From contig NW_001799636.1 in assembly GCF_000165425.1 (NCBI RefSeq), forward strand, positions 124,001 to 188,000: a stretch of 64,000 nucleotides of DNA, in the 5' to 3' direction. The stretch is from Paramecium tetraurelia (taxonomy: Eukaryota; Ciliophora; Oligohymenophorea; Peniculida; Parameciidae). The notes beneath the pieces are model-generated. The model was not told the DNA's origin. It worked only from the letters and a program-made list of their open reading frames with translations, and did not search any database. The position numbers and the translations under genes were made by a program. Positions 39,113 through 52,236 of this stretch are shown here, piece after piece (positions within the stretch are counted from its first letter, which is position 1; every line of letters begins with the position of its first letter).

Positions 39113-39135
39113 TATTATATATATATATATTTTTA
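39113..39135. repeat. TA dinucleotide run
   Basis: Short (TA)n-rich microsatellite in the 34-base spacer between two minus-strand genes. Its length is likely to vary and is prone to error. Confidence 0.6.
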
Positions 39136-39146
39136 TTTATAATGCA

Positions 39147-40018
39147 TCAAGCTCTTGCAAGGAACTCTTATACATTATGGACTTCGTTGATCTTCTTTAA
39201 GGCATTCTTAAATGCACTTCTGTCAACCAATCTGTCATCAAACACATATTTGATTCTCTTTTCTCTGCAAAGAATAGGAAGCCATAAGTTTGTGTATCCG
39301 AAGAGTACTCCTTCTAAAACAAAGCGTTTCAATTGTGAGTCTTAGGCAGTCAACACAGCCCATGTATTGCTCAATTTGAATGAGGTTTTGACTTGATCCA
39401 AATAATCGAATTACACAGTCGCCCAACCATGATAATCAATTGGTTATAATTCCCATACAAATTCCTTATTCTTGATGCCAGCAAAAAATTGGGACCAAAA
39501 TCCAGCATCTTTATGGTCTTACAAACTAACTACTACATCGACAATGTTCTAAGTGGATAAATACTTAGCATTTTTTTATAGGTTTGACAATAAGATGTCT
39601 TTATTCACATCCTTTAATAAGGCATTATTTGAAAGCACAAACAATAATTGGGCACTTGTTTCCACTTCTTATCCCCAGTTGTTATTTTGAATAAAAGCAA
39701 TTGCCTCTCTAGCACATTGAGCTGAAAATTGATAATTCAATTATGCTTCATCCTTCAAAGCATCCACTGCATTAAATTGTTAAGCTTCATAAGTCAAAGC
39801 ACTTGCTATCTAAGCCAATGAGAATGCTGTTAATTCATGTCCTAATTTCATATATTCTTTCTGATACCTTATGGTAATCCAGTATATCGATAAGAGGGAT
39901 TATAAAATAGGTTTGCAGAATTAAAGGTCCATCTAGCTGGGTTTATTATTAGTTTGTTAGCACTTGCAAATACTGAGGCACTCACAAACTTAGAATAATT
40001 TTTAAATAATCCTGACAT
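39147..40018 (-). CDS. helical-repeat protein, probably mitochondrial
   Basis: About 285 residues. The N-terminus MSGLFKNYSKFVSASVFASA lacks acidic residues and is amphipathic, like a mitochondrial targeting sequence. The rest is made of paired helices (AQLLFVLSNNALLKDVNKDI; NIVDVVVSLQDHKDAGFWSQ; WAVLTAQDSQLKRFVLEGVL). These recall the octotrico/heptatricopeptide-like RNA-binding helical repeats of protist mitochondria. This family assignment is inferred. One extra G near 39855 breaks the frame after TGLPQ. Confidence 0.6.
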
Positions 40019-40137
40019 TTATATTTATTAAATTCGATATCGTGTATTTTTCATAAAAACAAGAAGCATCTAATTGGGATACTATTGATTAGCCAATTTA
40101 ATAGGTCTGTTTCTGTATAATTTAAGAAATAAATGAA

Positions 40138-41901
40138 TCATTAATCATCCATTCCATCAAATAGATCTTCTTCTTCATCTGAATCTTAAACAGGTACCAT
40201 CCCCAGTTTCTAAGTTGGCTTTTGCTGCATTTACACATTTTTCATTGCATCTTACATCTTCATATCTTTAATTGCCTTATCTTTATTAGGTAATTATTGC
40301 TATTGTTAGTATCTAGCCATATTAGGATCATCATCTTCATACAATTCCTTACCTTCAAACCACTTCTTTTTGAATGCGTTAATGTCTTTATCCTATTATT
40401 TTTCAATAATTTCAGCCAAAGGATCTAATTATACTTCGATTAATTGCTATACCTGTTGCAAATTCAGCATTTCTATTTACCTTAAATGGGTCTACATCAT
40501 AGGGCGAAACATAAAATTTAACATTCTTGTACACATCCTAATAGTATTCATGATATTATTGAAGAGTAATCAACTTTGCCTTTGTATAAAATACATCAAC
40601 TATTTAATCCCAAGTCTTGCAAGCCAGGATATCTTTTCTTATACAAAAGCACATAATTCCCATATTAATAAATATTTCCAATTTATTCTTGACTACCTTC
40701 ATAATCATTTAATCAATATTAAACAATGTTACATCTAAAGGTAAAAATGCAAACCCTAGAGAGTGTACAAATCTCTTTATTATTATGACTAACATTTATC
40801 TTTAAGTTGGACTCTTTAAGTTAAGAACACCCTGAAATTTTAAGGCTAATTCTTCATCTAAAACATTAACACTATTCATAAATAAATCAGTCATTTCTGA
40901 TTCATACTTTTCATCATGTCTCACAATCAAATCGACCAATGGATCAAAGAATTGAACTATCAATTATAATGAGTAAAAGTATCCAATCAATTCGGTTGGT
41001 ATTTTAAGTAGATGTTTACTTGATCCAAAAACATAGACAAGTGGAATACAGATCAAGTATAAATAATCAGTAAGAATTCTATCTTATTTTAATTCGTAGT
41101 AACTCAGAATGGTTTTCATTGCAAAAATCATATTGCCATCGAATTGATCAGGCTTAGTCATTTGTTTAACTATTTGCTCTGTGTCCTTTATGATTTAAAC
41201 ATCAAATCTTGACATTGTTAACATTCTTGCCTTTCCCAATAGACGACTATAATCATCGCTTATTTATTTATTTTCTAAACAAAATTTCCACACTAGCTAT
41301 CTTACATCAGGTGGCAACAGTTTCTTTTAAAATAAATCAAAAATGTCTTTATTTCCCTTATTTTTATTTAGCAATAGTTGAAGTAAGTTCAATGTCAACC
41401 CCCATTTAGATTCTCTCTTTTTATATTATATTATTATATACTGTATTTCTCCTCATATCTTCTAATTTATATGTAATAATCTTTCGAACTTTATCCTTTA
41501 ACTCTATTGCCTCTTCTTAGTGATCATAAATTCGTGAAATCTCTTTAATAAGTATCGATATATTACATCTCTATAAATTTATATTTTCTTTTCATTTGGC
41601 AAATTATTCAGATAATCATTTCTAATATATTAGATCAAAAGTGTTACTCCATAGTTAAACAAAATTTGGATGTTGACAATTTGTACTTCTGAATTATGGA
41701 TTTATATTCATGAGTTTGTTTGACACTTGAGTCTACTTCATCCAGAAATTTCAGCATAACATCCAAATCAAATTTTGTAGGATTTGGTAATTCCTTTTGA
41801 TCCTACTGATATTTGCTCTCAAATTCATAAGGCTATTATGCTTAAAAGTTGCTTTGGTTTAATCGTTCCACTGCACTTTTTGCTAATGATTAATTATTCA
41901 T
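40138..41901 (-). CDS. large helical protein with acidic C-terminus, unknown
   Basis: Starts MNNQSLAKSAVERLNQSNFQ. Helical segments follow (TEQIVKQMTKPDQFDG; LIVQFFDPLVDLIVRHDEKY; CKTWDQIVDVFYTKAKLITL), then HEYYQDVYKNVKFYVSPYDV. It ends in a charged tail KKKWFEGKELYEDDDPNMAR and DSDEEEDLFDGMDDQ. An intron of about 28 nt near 40435-40462 fits. The N-terminal third needs one or two further introns or shifts near 41690 and 41450. The fold looks like an alpha-solenoid. I cannot name the family. Confidence 0.6.
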
Positions 41902-42007
41902 TTAATATATTATTGATAGGTGCAATGAGAATTTTTTATTATGTAATAAACTAAATTGTAATCATAAGTTCTACATCGAAACAATTTACATTTTTAATCA
42001 TTAAAAA

Positions 42008-42366
42008 ATGAAATCTGACTAAGATTTACAATTAGTCTAATTCCATATTATAAACAAGAACTAAAAATTCAGAATTAGATTTAAACAATAAAATGCCCAA
42101 TCAATTAAAAGAAAGTACTGATTTATAATCTGTAAGTTAAACATAAATTGTAATCTACTAAAACAAATATTGTTTAGGATTATTAAATCTTGAAATAGAA
42201 TAATATTATTTCATTTTTGGAATAAGATATTTACATTTAATTCTAGTATGTACACATGTTTAAAAAGGTAGTAAAAATAGCAATAGGAAATAGATTTTAT
42301 AAAAAGTGATTAAGAGAGAAATAGAAATTTAACGTAATATAAATAAATTTATATAAGTAAAATAAA
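42008..42366 (+). other. possible extra 5' exon of the CCCH gene
   Basis: ATG 42008 opens a frame (MKSDQDLQLVQFHIINKNQK). A 22-nt intron (42115-42136) would join it in frame to the CCCH gene. The joined text before 42367 is hydrophobic and less protein-like, so I prefer ATG 42367 as start and leave this as an alternative. Confidence 0.3.
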
Positions 42367-43912
42367 TGAATAAGCAAAGTTTATAAGAATTCAAAGTTAA
42401 TTTCTGCTAGAATACTAAATGTTAAGTAAGACAAGATCATTTTATGCCATTATAACAAATAATATAATGTCAATATTATCATAATAATAGTGATAAAAGA
42501 AGAAACAGTAATAATTATAAGCCAATATACATCTGTGATTAGAATAATGAAGGGAATGACTTTTGCAACAATATTATTGAATATCTATATCATCCTAGGA
42601 TATATGGCACTCTGCCATGCAAATTTGAAAAGTAAAAATAAAAATAATAAAAAACATCAGATCTTAGAATTGCAATGTACAACATTGTCCATTTAAGCAT
42701 GATGAAAATTAAATAAAATAAGCATTTCAATACAAGATATTCACAAAATTAAATTAGATCTTAGAGAGCAAATCAAAGGAGAATGATGTATGATATATAT
42801 TAAAATATTTAGTTATTATTTAATTCTAAAAAATACATTCAACGCATAGAGATCAATTAATTTGAAGATTTGAAGCATGAGTTTAAACAATTTAAGGAGA
42901 TTCGCATGGATTTGATCATGAATTACATTTGCGCTTTTTTGAACTCTTAAGGTGGAATCTTATATATTGGAATCACAGACAAAGGGATAATTTAAGGCAT
43001 TAAAATGACTAGAAAATAGAAGGATGACTTTTAAATTGAATTCGACAATAACCTTAGACATTTTGATCCAATTGTTCTACCAGAGTAAGTTGAATTAATG
43101 TTTGTACCAATATACAAAGATGAACTAATAATGATATAGGATTTATTTGTTATTGAGATAAAAATTAATGTTGTAGATAAAAAATAATTATATTTCACTA
43201 ATTAAAATGAAGCCTATATCAAGAGAAATGCAACAATTAATCAGTTAAAACCAAAAGAAATAAAGTAATTATATTTATTGTATGAAAGAGATTTAGTACT
43301 ACTTAAGTTAATGAGTTGATTATAAATATTGTATATATAAATTTACATAAAAATGATGCTCATAGATCCATAAACAAGGATGCTCAAAACATAAATCATG
43401 AATTAAATCTCTTAGATATCTATATAAATATTTGCATAAATTAACAATCAACAAATGTTTTATCCAACTATCATAGCTTATCACATACTACATTGAGATA
43501 TAAAGCAATAATGTATCATTTCATGTGTTAGCTTCATCAATATTTTATGTAATTGGTGGAACTTATAGTATTAAAATAGTTAAGATAATTCCTCCTCATT
43601 ATAAAGAAAATAATTAAGAACTCAGGTTATAATCCAATATTTTCATTTGATGGAAAAATTCTAGGAGAGAGAGATTCAAAAATTAAGGTCTAAAATCAAA
43701 ATTAATTGAAAAAAATAAAAAAAGATTTCTCGTCACTCAGAGAAGCATTAGAATAAGTAATTAAATTAATTAATTGGCAAAATTTTAGCCATTTAATTCT
43801 TGATTCAATTATAGATCTTAAACTTATTCATCAATTACTGGATAAATTACTAAATTAGATTTATTAAAGTAATAATTTCCAGAAAATTAAATAGATAAAA
43901 ATTCCTAATTGA
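42367..43912 (+). CDS. CCCH zinc-finger protein fused to Schlafen-type AlbA_2 domain
   Basis: The N-terminus resembles Unkempt/plant-type CCCH proteins: FKVNFCQNTKC with CQYYHNN, YICDQNNEGNDFC then EYLYHPRIYGTLPC, and NCNVQHCPFKHDEN. These fingers bind RNA in the known families. One A must be added in the A-run near 42651 to keep the third finger in frame. A 25-nt intron (about 42789-42813) then joins to an AlbA_2 (Schlafen/AAA_4) domain: FEDLKHEFKQFKEI, then ICAFLNSQGGILYIGITDKG with IIQGIKM, and FVIEIKIN. If a 20-nt intron near 43299-43318 is used the protein continues with a helical tail to TGA 43910; if not it ends at TGA 43317. The combination is unusual. Confidence 0.7.
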
Positions 43913-44063
43913 TACATAATTATTTTATTCAAATATTAGGAAGTGATAAATGAAAGATAAAGCGTATTTCACTTATAAAATAAAAAAGCTCGAAGAAATA
44001 ATTATTAATTATTTTATTGTTTAGAAAGTCATAATACTTGAGCAATGGCTGACTTATTGGGTT

Positions 44064-45470
44064 TCAGCATAATTTACTTTTGGTAAATGAAACATTAATT
44101 TTTCTGCCCATTACTTCTTTTCCGTGAAGTAAAGCTGCTCCATTCAATGCTTCTTCTAATGATGATAATCTTACTAATGCCATATGTTTTTATCTAAATG
44201 ATTAGGTATTGTATACTTATCGATGTGGATGAATTTGATAGCCTATACATTTCCAATACCTTTGAATAATTCCTTAATATAGGTATCATCTTCACACATT
44301 TTCCCTTTGATGTTACTTAAATGCAAAGTCTAACTTGGTGGGTTAATAGAGATTGATTTTGCTTAACTAAATCTAAATTATGATTGTTGTGGCATAAATA
44401 CCAAAGTCTATGGAGATTGAAAGGGTAAAGGAAATTATATTTCTTAATAGTTCGAATAAAAGATTTTAAGGTTTGGTAACCAAAAAATGCGTTAAATTGT
44501 TCAAAATGATCTAAAGCATTTTGAGCATGAAGAGAGCTTTCTTCAAATTGAACCCAATGCTGATGTCTTATGTTTAATATAGATTATGACTAAAACATTT
44601 CCAAAGTTTGACAATAAATTAAAAATGTTTAATGGTGTAATATTTTAATTAATGAGACCTCTCATATAAACTACTTTGGATGGTTGATTTTCTCTAAGAA
44701 ATTAAGGTGATACATAAGTATATGGATCTATGTCTTTACTTTTTGATTTATCTTCAACTTCAGGGATTGAAAACATGTAGGAATTAAGATATGTATTTTT
44801 TTCAGAGGAGAATGCAAGCATTATATCTTCATCTACAGGATCATGTTCACAATCATCAAATTAAATGGATTTAAAAGATGAAGATTTTTTACATGAATCT
44901 CCATCATCAATAAATTCCAGCGAAGTTTATATTTTTGAGGGCTCCCATTCATTTTTCTGTTCCTAGAGATCCTATTTATCATTAAAACTAGCTCTTGTTC
45001 TTTCATTTCCAAAGCTAGCAATACTCAAAGTGATATCTGATTATTGTTGCCATATAACAGGTTGACTGTATATTTTTGGATGATATTCTTGATCATAAAT
45101 ATTCATGGATTTTGTGGAATTCCTCTATTTCATCGCTCTATAATCTACGCCTCCTGAATTGTTATTGAGAAATGTTACATTCTGTAAAGTTGAATAATAA
45201 CTAATAGTCATAAATAAAAGTGTACACATTCATTATTGTTTAATCATACAATTAACATCCATTTAATTATTATTAAGAAAACCTTGCCTATTATAAAGTT
45301 GCCATCTCTATAAAACATTTCCATTGTTTGCCCTTCTCAAATATTAAAATTTTGTTCACCTCCCCAAAATTTGAAAAGTACCTATAGAACAAAGAATGTG
45401 GAAGTATTATTGATTAAGGATTCTAAACAATCACTAGCAATACTCTCGTACTCTCATTCTCTGATATCAT
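44064..45470 (-). CDS. PTB/hnRNP-L-like protein with three RRMs
   Basis: RNA-binding protein of the polypyrimidine-tract-binding family, expected in splicing or mRNA control. RRM1: VIVQNPQSIILPHSLFYRYF with VNKILIFEKGKQWKCFIEMA. RRM2: PSKVVYMRGLINQNITPLNI with RHQHWVQFEESSLHAQNALD. RRM3: PPSQTLHLSNI with ALVRLSSLEEALNGAALLHG, ending GRKINVSFTKSKLC. The PTB-type RRM phrasing (QNP, HLSN, VSFTKS) is clear. A polar linker of about 120 residues joins RRM1 and RRM2. Frame changes are needed near 45190, 44545, 44440 and 44180. Some may be unrecognised introns. Confidence 0.75.
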
Positions 45471-46226
45471 TAACACTAAATTAAAATATATATATTTTAT
45501 TGATTGCTATTTCTAAATTATATTTCACAGATCTAAATCCTTGATTTAGCAATTTAACTTATACATAAAAATTGGTTATTCTTCTACTTTCAATGATAGT
45601 GTGGATTATGCATAAAATATGAATTGAGAATTAATAAAGCCAAAATTAGTAAATGTTTAATAATTCAAATAAGAGAATAAGAAATTTATTTGTAAATAAG
45701 TAAGAACCTAAGGACACCCAAAAATAAACACAGAAGGATATAATTTAGAGATGAGGTTTAAATAAATTATTATTTATTATTTTCTAATCTAACTAAATCC
45801 GACCCATTTTAGATATACAAATTTTGAGCCTTACAATTTTTATTTATCTGAAATTGAGGAAATTAGCTTATTTCTAAAATTTGTGGATTACTCATTATAT
45901 GAAAAATGCTATAACTTTTTTAATTGTAGGATTCAACTAAATAGCACTTAAATGTATTAATTTTTTATTGCTGATCTTTGATTTAATACGTTCTATAAAG
46001 ATATATTAACAATTAATGTAGCAAAAGCAAATTTAGGTAATTATACATTTAATAATAGTTATTCGAAAAAATAATTTAAGAGTAATTATAGAAATGGATG
46101 TATATAATTATGCAATAATTCTATATGTGAAATATACTTCTTTATTAGATCAAAAGTACTAATAAAAAATTCAAAGGGGGATTGTTTTCCTTTTTCTTGA
46201 ATCAATTTATACATTGGTCAAAATAA
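45471..46226. other. long AT-rich intergenic region
   Basis: No stable frame on either strand under the ciliate code, no repeat array and no RNA gene seen. It includes the promoter of the minus-strand PTB-like gene and the 5' flank of the next plus-strand ORF. Confidence 0.5.
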
Positions 46227-46538
46227 ATGAATTATAAAAAAGAAGAGTGTTATTTAAAAGTAATTGAGAATTTTAGAACATCAAAGCAAAAAATGGGAAT
46301 TAGGAGATTCGCAAAAAAATTTGGTCTGATCAATTCAAAAACCAAATGTGTATAGATTAAAATATTATAAAGATGGAAAGAAATTTTATCTTCTTAGGCT
46401 GAAATTGTAGTCTTGAATAATTTTTAAATTAAAGATCAAGAAATCAAAATAAATATATCGATGCAATAACTTAGTTAAAAGCTAGCTTTTCAAAAATTAA
46501 CTTTATAATAAGTCCTAAAAAAAAATTAATAACATTGA
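46227..46538 (+). CDS. small HTH-like ORF
   Basis: Intact frame of 103 residues: MNYKKEECYLKVIENFRTSK, then GIRRFAKKFGLINSKTKCVQ, a pattern like a homeodomain-type helix-turn-helix as in transposase or Myb-like N-termini, and a Gln/Lys tail. Dropping one A from the run near 46517 would extend it by some 25 codons (LITLNTEPLLRKQSSLL). It could be a remnant of a larger gene or a mobile element. No transposase catalytic residues are visible. Confidence 0.45.
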
Positions 46539-47215
46539 ACACAGAACCTTTATTGAGAAAACAATCTAGCTTACTTGTCGGATTTGTTTGAACATTCGAA
46601 TTAAGGATGAATATAGACTATTAACTTCCTATTCGGATATCAATTAAGAGCTATTTGAAAATTTTCTAAAATGAAAAATTTTAACAATGTCACCTGACGT
46701 ATTATTTTTATCAATAATAATTGGCATTGTGAATTTATTGAATCTATAATTTCCTGTAATTTTATTAATCTTTTTGAGCAAACATCCTTTATATATAGAT
46801 ATATGTATATTGCGATAGCTATTTTTAATTGAATAATAACCAGAATTTCTGAGGTAATATCAAATATGATACTATGTTGTAAATTATTGTGTAACAAAAT
46901 GCTAACCGAATAAATTAAAATAATAATAATAGATAATTTCTAATAACAGAAAGTAATACATTTTTAAAATAATTATATGGATTTCTTTTTTTTTTTAATT
47001 TTTTATTTGATTAGTATAGAATATTTTATTTAATTTTCCAAAAAATGTCCTTAAAGTGGACAATAATATATAAAATGTTAGGTATCTCTAATTTTGAGAT
47101 TGCCAAGCTTTTTAAAATTTTTAGATTTACATAACTCTTCACAGAATGAAAGATCAATTAATTTTTTTCAATTTCATCATGTATTTTAATTGTATTTTAT
47201 TTTTATTACAACATC
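46539..47215. other. AT-rich intergenic region
   Basis: Short open pieces only. It contains a 10-12 base T run near 46985. No gene or RNA can be supported. Confidence 0.45.
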
Positions 47216-50200
47216 ATGCTTCACAGATTATTTATACTTGCAATAAGTACTTATTCACAGATCTTGTATTCAGAAAGTTTTACAAGCAATTCATTTACTA
47301 CTTCGGAAGGTATTGAATTAATTAATAGAAGAATGGGTGCTTAGTGGAGAGAATTTAATATATAGCGATTGTGGTTCAGTACGACTTTTTGGAGGGAACA
47401 ATGCCTTCGGTCATCGTACATCAGCTACAAAGTTATTTTAATTACCACCTCATCATACAGTTTCAATAACTTTAGAATTTTGGAAGTAAGTAGTTGTTTA
47501 ATCAACATTAGAATAGACACTTGGGATGACGAGAAATTTTTCATTTATTTAGATTAAATTTTAGGGTTCTAGGATATTTATGGCCATGGAGGTACTGACA
47601 TCTGTGGAAAGTCATCTGGGGAATTTGTTGTGCAAATAAATATTATGTAACCCCATAACTTTTAATCTCTCTTTATTTTAATGACATCAAATTTAGATTA
47701 ACAGCCTAATGATGTATTCAAGCTTATATATTTAGGAATCTTGGGGAATAAGAAATTTCAAATTATATATCTATCCATGTCCTTCTGGTTGCTAAATATG
47801 TGTTTCAACAGATTTGAGAGAAGATTGCATAATTTGGAACAACATTGAAAAAAGCCTTTTAAGCGTTGATTTCAATAGCTTTAACTTTGATGGATGGACA
47901 ATAGATTAAGGATATAAATTTACTAGTTATTGCTTATGTAAAGATATTAATTCAATCTTAAGCTATTCCAATGATTGGAGGGTATCTATTAACTGGGGAA
48001 AATAGTTATATGTTCAAAACTATTAATTTATCTGCCCATAGCCAGATTATTATTTAATTCAGATTTATTTTCTTAGATTCTTGGAATGCTAAACATGCGT
48101 ACTTATATATAGATAATAACGTGATTTGGACAGAAACCTATGACTTCAACAATAGATAAATTTAGGATTTATGTGGTTGGATTTATGATGATAAACCATT
48201 TAATGTTTAAATTACAATGCCTCATACAGGATCATCAATAACATTAAACTTCACTACAAATTTAAATTAGGGTCTGTAAAATGAATCATTTGGAATAAGA
48301 GACATATAAATATTTATTGGTAATTATTTGTTTACATTTTAGCCTGTCTTTTTGGTTCCTCATTTAATCAAGCTTGTGGAACAATTTGTGGAAATGGAGT
48401 TATAGAATAGTATGAAGAATGTGATGATGGCAATATATATTCTTTTGATGGATGCTTCAATTGTTAATATTCTTGTATTGAAGGATGTTCAAATTGTATT
48501 GATGGAATTTGCTTTGAATGTTCTATTGGATGGTCATTTGGTCCTAATTTTAACACATGTACTCCTATTGCTAATGATGAGAAATACTCAATATGGGAAG
48601 AGTGTGATGATCTCTTAAATTTTGAAATTTGTAAAAACGGAAAATTTATTACTCCATCAAATTGTTTATCCTACTAGTTTGGTATCTGTTTTAAGTGTTA
48701 AGTAAATTATGAATTAATCAATAACAAATGTGAAGCTGTTTGTTAAAATTAAGCAATCGTTAATGATATAGAATGTTTAGATAATAATTTATATGCTCTT
48801 GATAGATGTCATTAATGTGCTTATGATTTAGATGAAGGGTGTAGAATTTAATAAAATGGAGTTTGTATTTAATGTTTAGATGGATGGAAATTTGATATGG
48901 TAACTGATATTTGTACTCCAATTTGTGGTAATCACATTATTGAAGGACCTGAAGAATGTGATATTAATATAAATACAAAAAGTTAATTTGGATGCTAATA
49001 ATGTTATTTTGATTGCCAATATGAATGTACAGATTGTTAATTTGGAATCTGTCATGATTGCATTTCAGGGTGGAAATTAAAGAATTAATAATGCGAATCT
49101 ATTTGTGGAGATAATCAGATTTAATTTATAGATGAATGTGATGATATGAATAAAATTAGATTTGATGGTTGTTATAATTGTAGAAATGATTGTTAAAGAG
49201 AATGTTCCTATTGTTTTAAGGGTGTGTGTTTGGATTGTATTTATGGTTGGCATTTGACTGCCTATTTCACGTGCGAATTTGAATGTGGAGATTCTTAGAT
49301 TGCTTTAATCTCATAAGAGGAATGTGATGATTCTAATGATATGTAATTAGATGGATGTTTTGGATGTAAAATTGAATGCTGTCGTTATTGTACTCAATGC
49401 ATATATGGAATTTGTTATGATTGCGAATATACATTTACATTGATTAATTAAGAATGTAATTCTGTTTGTGGAGATGGATTAGTTAGTGCTGAATATGAGT
49501 AATGTGATGACATGAATAGAATACCTTATGATGGTTGTTATAATTGCAATTATTAATGTAGATAGTTTTGTAAATTATGCATTTAAGGAGTGTGTTATGA
49601 TTAATGTGAATAGGGGTATTATTAGGTTGATAATGTATGCTACCCGATTTGCGGAGATGGAATAATAGTCGAAGAAGAAGACTGCGACGATTAAAATGTT
49701 GATAAAAGTGATGGATGTTTTAATTGTTTTTTCTATTGTCCAGATCATTGTAATGTATGTGCACAAGGAAAATGTAAAGTATGTGAATAAGGATATGAAT
49801 TAAATAAGGGTTTAAATGAATGTTTCACACTTTGTGGGAATGGATTAGTTTCAATTGAAGAAGAATGTGATGATATGAATTAATAGAATGGGGATGGATG
49901 CTCTTCATTATGCACAATAGAAACAAATTATGTTTGCAAGAACTTTTTATATTCATTTACTGAATGTATATATATAAGGTACCCTAAGTTTGAAGCTTCA
50001 TTAATAAGATAGGATTACTCAATTTAATATGTTTCTTTACACTTTGACTAATAGGTTAAAATTCTAGGAAATAAAAATTTTTCAGGTTAAATTCAATTCA
50101 ATTTAGTTGGAGTTGATTTTGAACTTTATAATATCACTTTGATGATAGTTTAAGAAGTGTAATAATATTGTACCTTTGTAGAATATATGGTTGCAATATA

Positions 50201-51512
50201 AATTAATACCACGCTGTTATCTCACCCTATTCTTGAAGTAATATTAAAGGAATAATTGTACAATGAAAATGAAGCACCTTTGATTAATCAGATTGATAAG
50301 GTTAAATTAAATCTTCCCAAGTACATTGTTGATAAAAAAAAATAATCTGCTTAAGTCTTAAAAAATGTGGGAACTAATATTATGAAATCTATTGGTGGCA
50401 TGGGTATTCTCATGCTACTTATTGGTCACTCATTTGGAGGAATTATTGAAATTCTCTAATAATAGTCATATTTGAAATTCATTAATGTAGTATTTCCCCT
50501 TAATTTATTCATATATTTTGAATCAAGCAATATTATAACAGTTTAACCATTATTAGATTTCTTTCATTTTAATTCAGTAGTATTAAATATTATGAATACA
50601 GAGTTTGTAGAATCAAAAGAAAAATTCTTATTTTATGAAATCGATGCAAGTATACTTTTTAATATTTAAGCTTAAATATTCTTAAGTCTAGGCGTTATTT
50701 TCATGTATATAGGTTGTATATTTTTGATTTAAAAATTCATATCTATGTAAAATTTGCATTATTTTTATTTTGGAATTACAGTTGCTTCATATTTTGTGAA
50801 AGTTTAGAACGCATGCTTTATGATAAAAAGAAAATGTGAAAAAGTGGGTTTGATATAATTTTATATAACAAATTGTTGGGATTTACTTTTTATGTCTTTT
50901 TTATAAATTAGTTCATAATCATTTACAACAATTAAATCCGCAGGTTCCATTATTTTAGGATATTTAATCATATATGCTTGTGCTATAATAATATCTAATT
51001 ATTTCTTTAAAGACACAAAATATACTTCATTATCACGATATAATTTAAAAAAATTGGATTTATTTTTAATTTTTAAGAAATTCCTATTTGTAGGAATTTT
51101 AGTGTTGTTTCAAAGAAATTAATAGATTTAATCAATTCTATTAGCATTCGTAAGCAATTGTAGTCTAATATATTTGATTTTATTTAAATCACGTGAGAAT
51201 AAAGTTGATTATTTCAATCAAATAATAATGGAAGCTAGTGTTTTTGTCTTTTGTTCGACGATTGCATTGTATTGGGATTTAATGCAAGAATCCTTTGATT
51301 ATGATAATTAAATTCTACTTGGCTGGTTTCACATATCTATGTTGCTCTTGGTTCTAGTAATCAACTTAGGACTTTAGTTATATACCTTCTTAATGAAATT
51401 AAGAAAAACTTGGATAAAAAAAATGCAAAAACCCTAAAATTAAAGTTCAGATTAATAGAAAGATCCAATTCCATAGTATCAAATAAAGTAAATAGTTGAA
51501 TTCAAATAATGA
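47216..51512 (+). CDS. cysteine-rich surface protein with C-terminal multi-TM region
   Basis: Signal-like start MLHRLFILAISTYSQILYSE. A lectin-like N-terminal domain follows (FGGNNAFGHRTSATKLFQLP, HTVSITLEFWK, then after a 26-nt intron near 47488-47513 IDTWDDEKFFIYLD) with CPSGCQIC. From about 48360 there are at least seven repeats of the type CGDGxxxxxEECDD ... YDGCxxCxxxC ... C..C..GxCxxCexG, each about 150-200 bases. After 50370 come several membrane helices (GGMGILMLLIGHSFGG, LGVIFMYIGCIFLI, LLLVLVINLGLQLYTFL). Belongs to a large Paramecium surface-protein family; ligand unknown. A few shifts remain in the N-terminal third. Confidence 0.8.
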
Positions 51513-51634
51513 TTTCGAATGCTGATTTACTTGTATATGTATCTTTGAAATATGATATTTATCAAATACTGAAAATATGTGATTTTTTTTATATAATATA
51601 TATTTATAATAATTAAATAAATTGAATAGAATTT

Positions 51635-52236
51635 ATTAACGAATATTTTATTAAGAAAAATAATTTCAGATGTGCCTAATAATAACAGTTTTACAAAATC
51701 TTAAAATTGTTGGGAGATAAAATAAAGAAGAGATATGAATTGTAATTAATTGAATTTAATAAATATATCTTATTATCATTCTTTTATATTCCAGATACGG
51801 AATAAAGCAAAACCACTTAAAAACACAATTATTAACATGATGATATCTTCAAATAATGCTAATACACCACAAAAGGGGAGACTAATAGTCATGAAACTTA
51901 TGTTTACAATTCAAAAAGGAATTACAAAATGATGAATCCATTAAATCCTAGAATGGCAACAATTGAAAATGTTATCCAGCAAAGTATCAATACAATTTAA
52001 ACCCATTTATACAAAACCAATAGATATGGATCAGATACTACGCCCTTATATCCTCGATAGAAAATAAAACTCTAACTATGGAAAATATGTTACAATTAAA
52101 TTGGGTTGAAGGAGAACAAGAACATAAAACTATATAGGATGCGTATTCCATCAATTCCGTTTCCAGCTTAAATACTGTTATCAATAATATTTAAGAGAGT
52201 GTAAGCCACTATGAGTATGCTCGACAACCATAATGA
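51635..52236 (+). CDS. small protein, start unresolved
   Basis: One frame is open from about 51627, with KILKLLGDKIKKRYELQLIE, through ETNSHETYVYNSKRNYKMMN to near 52060. After a small frame change it continues MENMLQLNWVEGEQEHKTIQ and ends SVSHYEYARQPQ at TGA 52234. ATG 51929 is the first in-frame ATG with certain downstream coding; earlier text may be part of an upstream exon. Mostly helical, unknown function. Confidence 0.5.

Noticed and set aside
39113-39135. TA run as telomere or origin
   Set aside because: No C4A2/C3A3-type telomeric repeat nearby. It is a short microsatellite in a spacer.
40370-40738. Plus-strand 122-codon ORF
   Set aside because: Antisense shadow of the minus-strand helical gene, whose frame is open and acidic-tailed.
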